Positions 5,953-6,993 of a stretch of 6,993 nt of DNA are shown piece after piece. The stretch comes from an uncultured Porphyromonas sp. GTDB lineage: Bacteria > Bacteroidota > Bacteroidia > Bacteroidales > Porphyromonadaceae. Each line of letters begins with the position of its first letter. Within the stretch, counting starts at the first letter, position 1. A program made the translations under genes and the position numbers. The notes below the pieces were generated by a model. It was given only the letters and a program-made list of their open reading frames with translations. It searched no databases and had not been told where the DNA came from. The stretch covers positions 1 to 6,993 of the forward strand of contig CAMPUN010000054.1 of the NCBI GenBank assembly GCA_946997275.1. Direction: 5' to 3'.

Positions 5953-6954
5953 ATGACAAAAAAAATCTTTCTAGCGCTCGCAGCGCTCACAGCACTCACA
6001 CTGTGCTTCTCGTCCTGTAATAAGGACAAGGGTGGTGACAAAAAGACCCCCACAGATGTCAAGCTTGCTGTCAATCCTGCAGAAGTAACTGTAATGATTG
6101 GCAAGACCGAGGCTCTCGAGATCAAGACCCAGCCAGCTAACGCTGAGTACACTTGCATCTCTAAGGATCCCGCTATCGCAACTGTCGACAAGAAGGGCGT
6201 CGTCACAGGTGTCGCTAAGGGCGAGACCACAGTAACTGTAACCGCAGGTACTGCTACTAAGGATGTAGCTGTTAAGGTCATCCCTCTCGTTGAGCTCAAG
6301 GACGATATGTTCATCGGTCTTTACGACGATGGAAGCGAAAAGTACATCCCAGCTATCTACATGCCTTACAAAGCAGCTGACCTAACAAAGGCTAAGCAGC
6401 AAGAGTTTGTCTTTGCTATGACCTCTAAGGGTTGGGAGTTCACGCATTACAAAGATGATCCAAATAGCGATATGACTTTCCTATTCCAAGCTCCAGAGGA
6501 AAAGCTTCAGGATTGGAAGATGGCAAGCTTCGCATACTACCACACCCCTTCAAAGGGCAATAAATTCTGTCTAGGCACTCAGAGTGCTTGGAAGGGGATT
6601 GATCCTCTCGCACCTGAAGATCAGCTTAGTGACGAGGCTAAGAAGATAAACGAGATGATCAGAACCGTTGCTAAGGCTTACGGCTTTACAGAGGGCTATG
6701 CTTCAGGCACACTAGGTGATGGATCAAATGCGTTTAGTGCTTACAACCTATCAAGAGGAAAAGATAAGCCTCTAGAGCTTTTGGCTTATTCTGCTAAGGT
6801 TGATGATCCAAAAGATGGAATTGTCTACATTGTTAACTTCCAGATCACTTGGAGAGGTCCTAAGGAGCAGGCATCTCTAGCTACTCGTACGGCTATTCGC
6901 CCAGTACTTGATGAGAACGTTGATCTAAGCATGCTACTTCGCAAGAATAAGTAA
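5953..6954 (+). CDS. Ig-like (Big_2) domain lipoprotein with unrecognised C-terminal domain
   Basis: The 333-residue product has a lipoprotein signal peptide: K3-K4, a hydrophobic core at 5-18 and a lipobox 'FSSC' with C22 as the lipidation site. It should therefore be anchored to a cell-envelope membrane after signal peptidase II cleavage. After a charged linker, residues about 36-110 form one group 2 bacterial Ig-like domain, shown by 'LAVNPAEVTVMIG', 'SKDPAIATVDKKGVVTGVAKG' and 'TVTVTAG'. Residues about 113-333 are rich in aromatics and lysine, with C68 and C206 the only other cysteines; I do not recognise this part. The mature start 'NKDKGGDKK' is more basic than the acidic surface-export signals known from some Bacteroidota, so surface display is uncertain. 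ATG 5953 is the natural start; the upstream bases are A-rich without Shine-Dalgarno. The gene has its own promoter and is AT-richer than its neighbours (35-40% GC in 6721-6840). Adhesion or cell-surface binding is a guess from the Ig fold only. Confidence 0.85.
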   Translation: MTKKIFLALAALTALTLCFSSCNKDKGGDKKTPTDVKLAVNPAEVTVMIGKTEALEIKTQPANAEYTCISKDPAIATVDKKGVVTGVAKGETTVTVTAGTATKDVAVKVIPLVELKDDMFIGLYDDGSEKYIPAIYMPYKAADLTKAKQQEFVFAMTSKGWEFTHYKDDPNSDMTFLFQAPEEKLQDWKMASFAYYHTPSKGNKFCLGTQSAWKGIDPLAPEDQLSDEAKKINEMIRTVAKAYGFTEGYASGTLGDGSNAFSAYNLSRGKDKPLELLAYSAKVDDPKDGIVYIVNFQITWRGPKEQASLATRTAIRPVLDENVDLSMLLRKNK

Positions 6955-6993
6955 TCACCCGTGAGGCTATGCTGTAGCACAGAGACAACTACA

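Noticed and set aside
5907..6314. 135-codon open frame on the - strand opposite the lipoprotein start
   Set aside because: It lies across the strong signal peptide and Ig-domain coding of the + strand, is Ser/Val/Thr-rich low-complexity sequence, and matches no family; it mirrors the codons of the real gene.
6955..6993. Small stem GCTA/TAGC (6966-6969 with 6975-6978) after the lipoprotein
   Set aside because: A 4-bp stem without a T-run before the window ends is too weak to call a terminator.

Overview
The window looks like chromosome from a Bacteroidota bacterium, most likely a Porphyromonas of the moderately GC-rich asaccharolytica/uenonis type. This rests on family resemblance: an etfB-etfA-acyl-CoA dehydrogenase cassette like the one I recall from P. 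gingivalis, start codons without Shine-Dalgarno sequences, and one clear Bacteroidota-type promoter (TTG, 19 bases, TATCTTTG). The species is inferred, not proven. All seven protein genes lie on the + strand.

Region 1 (1-4789) is a tight run of five genes with gaps of 5, 20, 40 and 21 bases, probably one transcript. It holds the 3' end of pdxH (pyridoxamine phosphate oxidase, vitamin B6), tsaB (tRNA t6A modification), etfB and etfA (both subunits of an electron-transfer flavoprotein), and a long acyl-CoA dehydrogenase of 576 residues. The last three form one functional unit: the dehydrogenase and ETF exchange electrons, plausibly at the crotonyl-CoA/butyryl-CoA step of amino-acid fermentation to butyrate. 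ETF from this branch may be electron-bifurcating, but that is inference.

Region 2 (4790-4973) is a non-coding spacer. It carries a nested, mutually pairing set of inverted repeats (4801-4894) and then a short 9-base tandem repeat (4920-4955). The thyA reading frame stays open through this spacer, but homology places the ThyA start at 4974. thyA (4974-5771) is a full-length thymidylate synthase with its catalytic residues intact.

Region 3 (5772-6993) holds a free-standing transcription unit. A Bacteroidota promoter is followed by a near-perfect dyad in the predicted 5' leader, then a 333-residue lipoprotein with one bacterial Ig-like (Big_2) domain and a C-terminal part I do not recognise. 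This gene is AT-richer than its neighbours. No RNA gene, CRISPR array, insertion-sequence transposase or phage gene was seen. I found no convincing new multi-gene system. The most unusual items are the nested repeat before thyA and the lipoprotein with its leader dyad.
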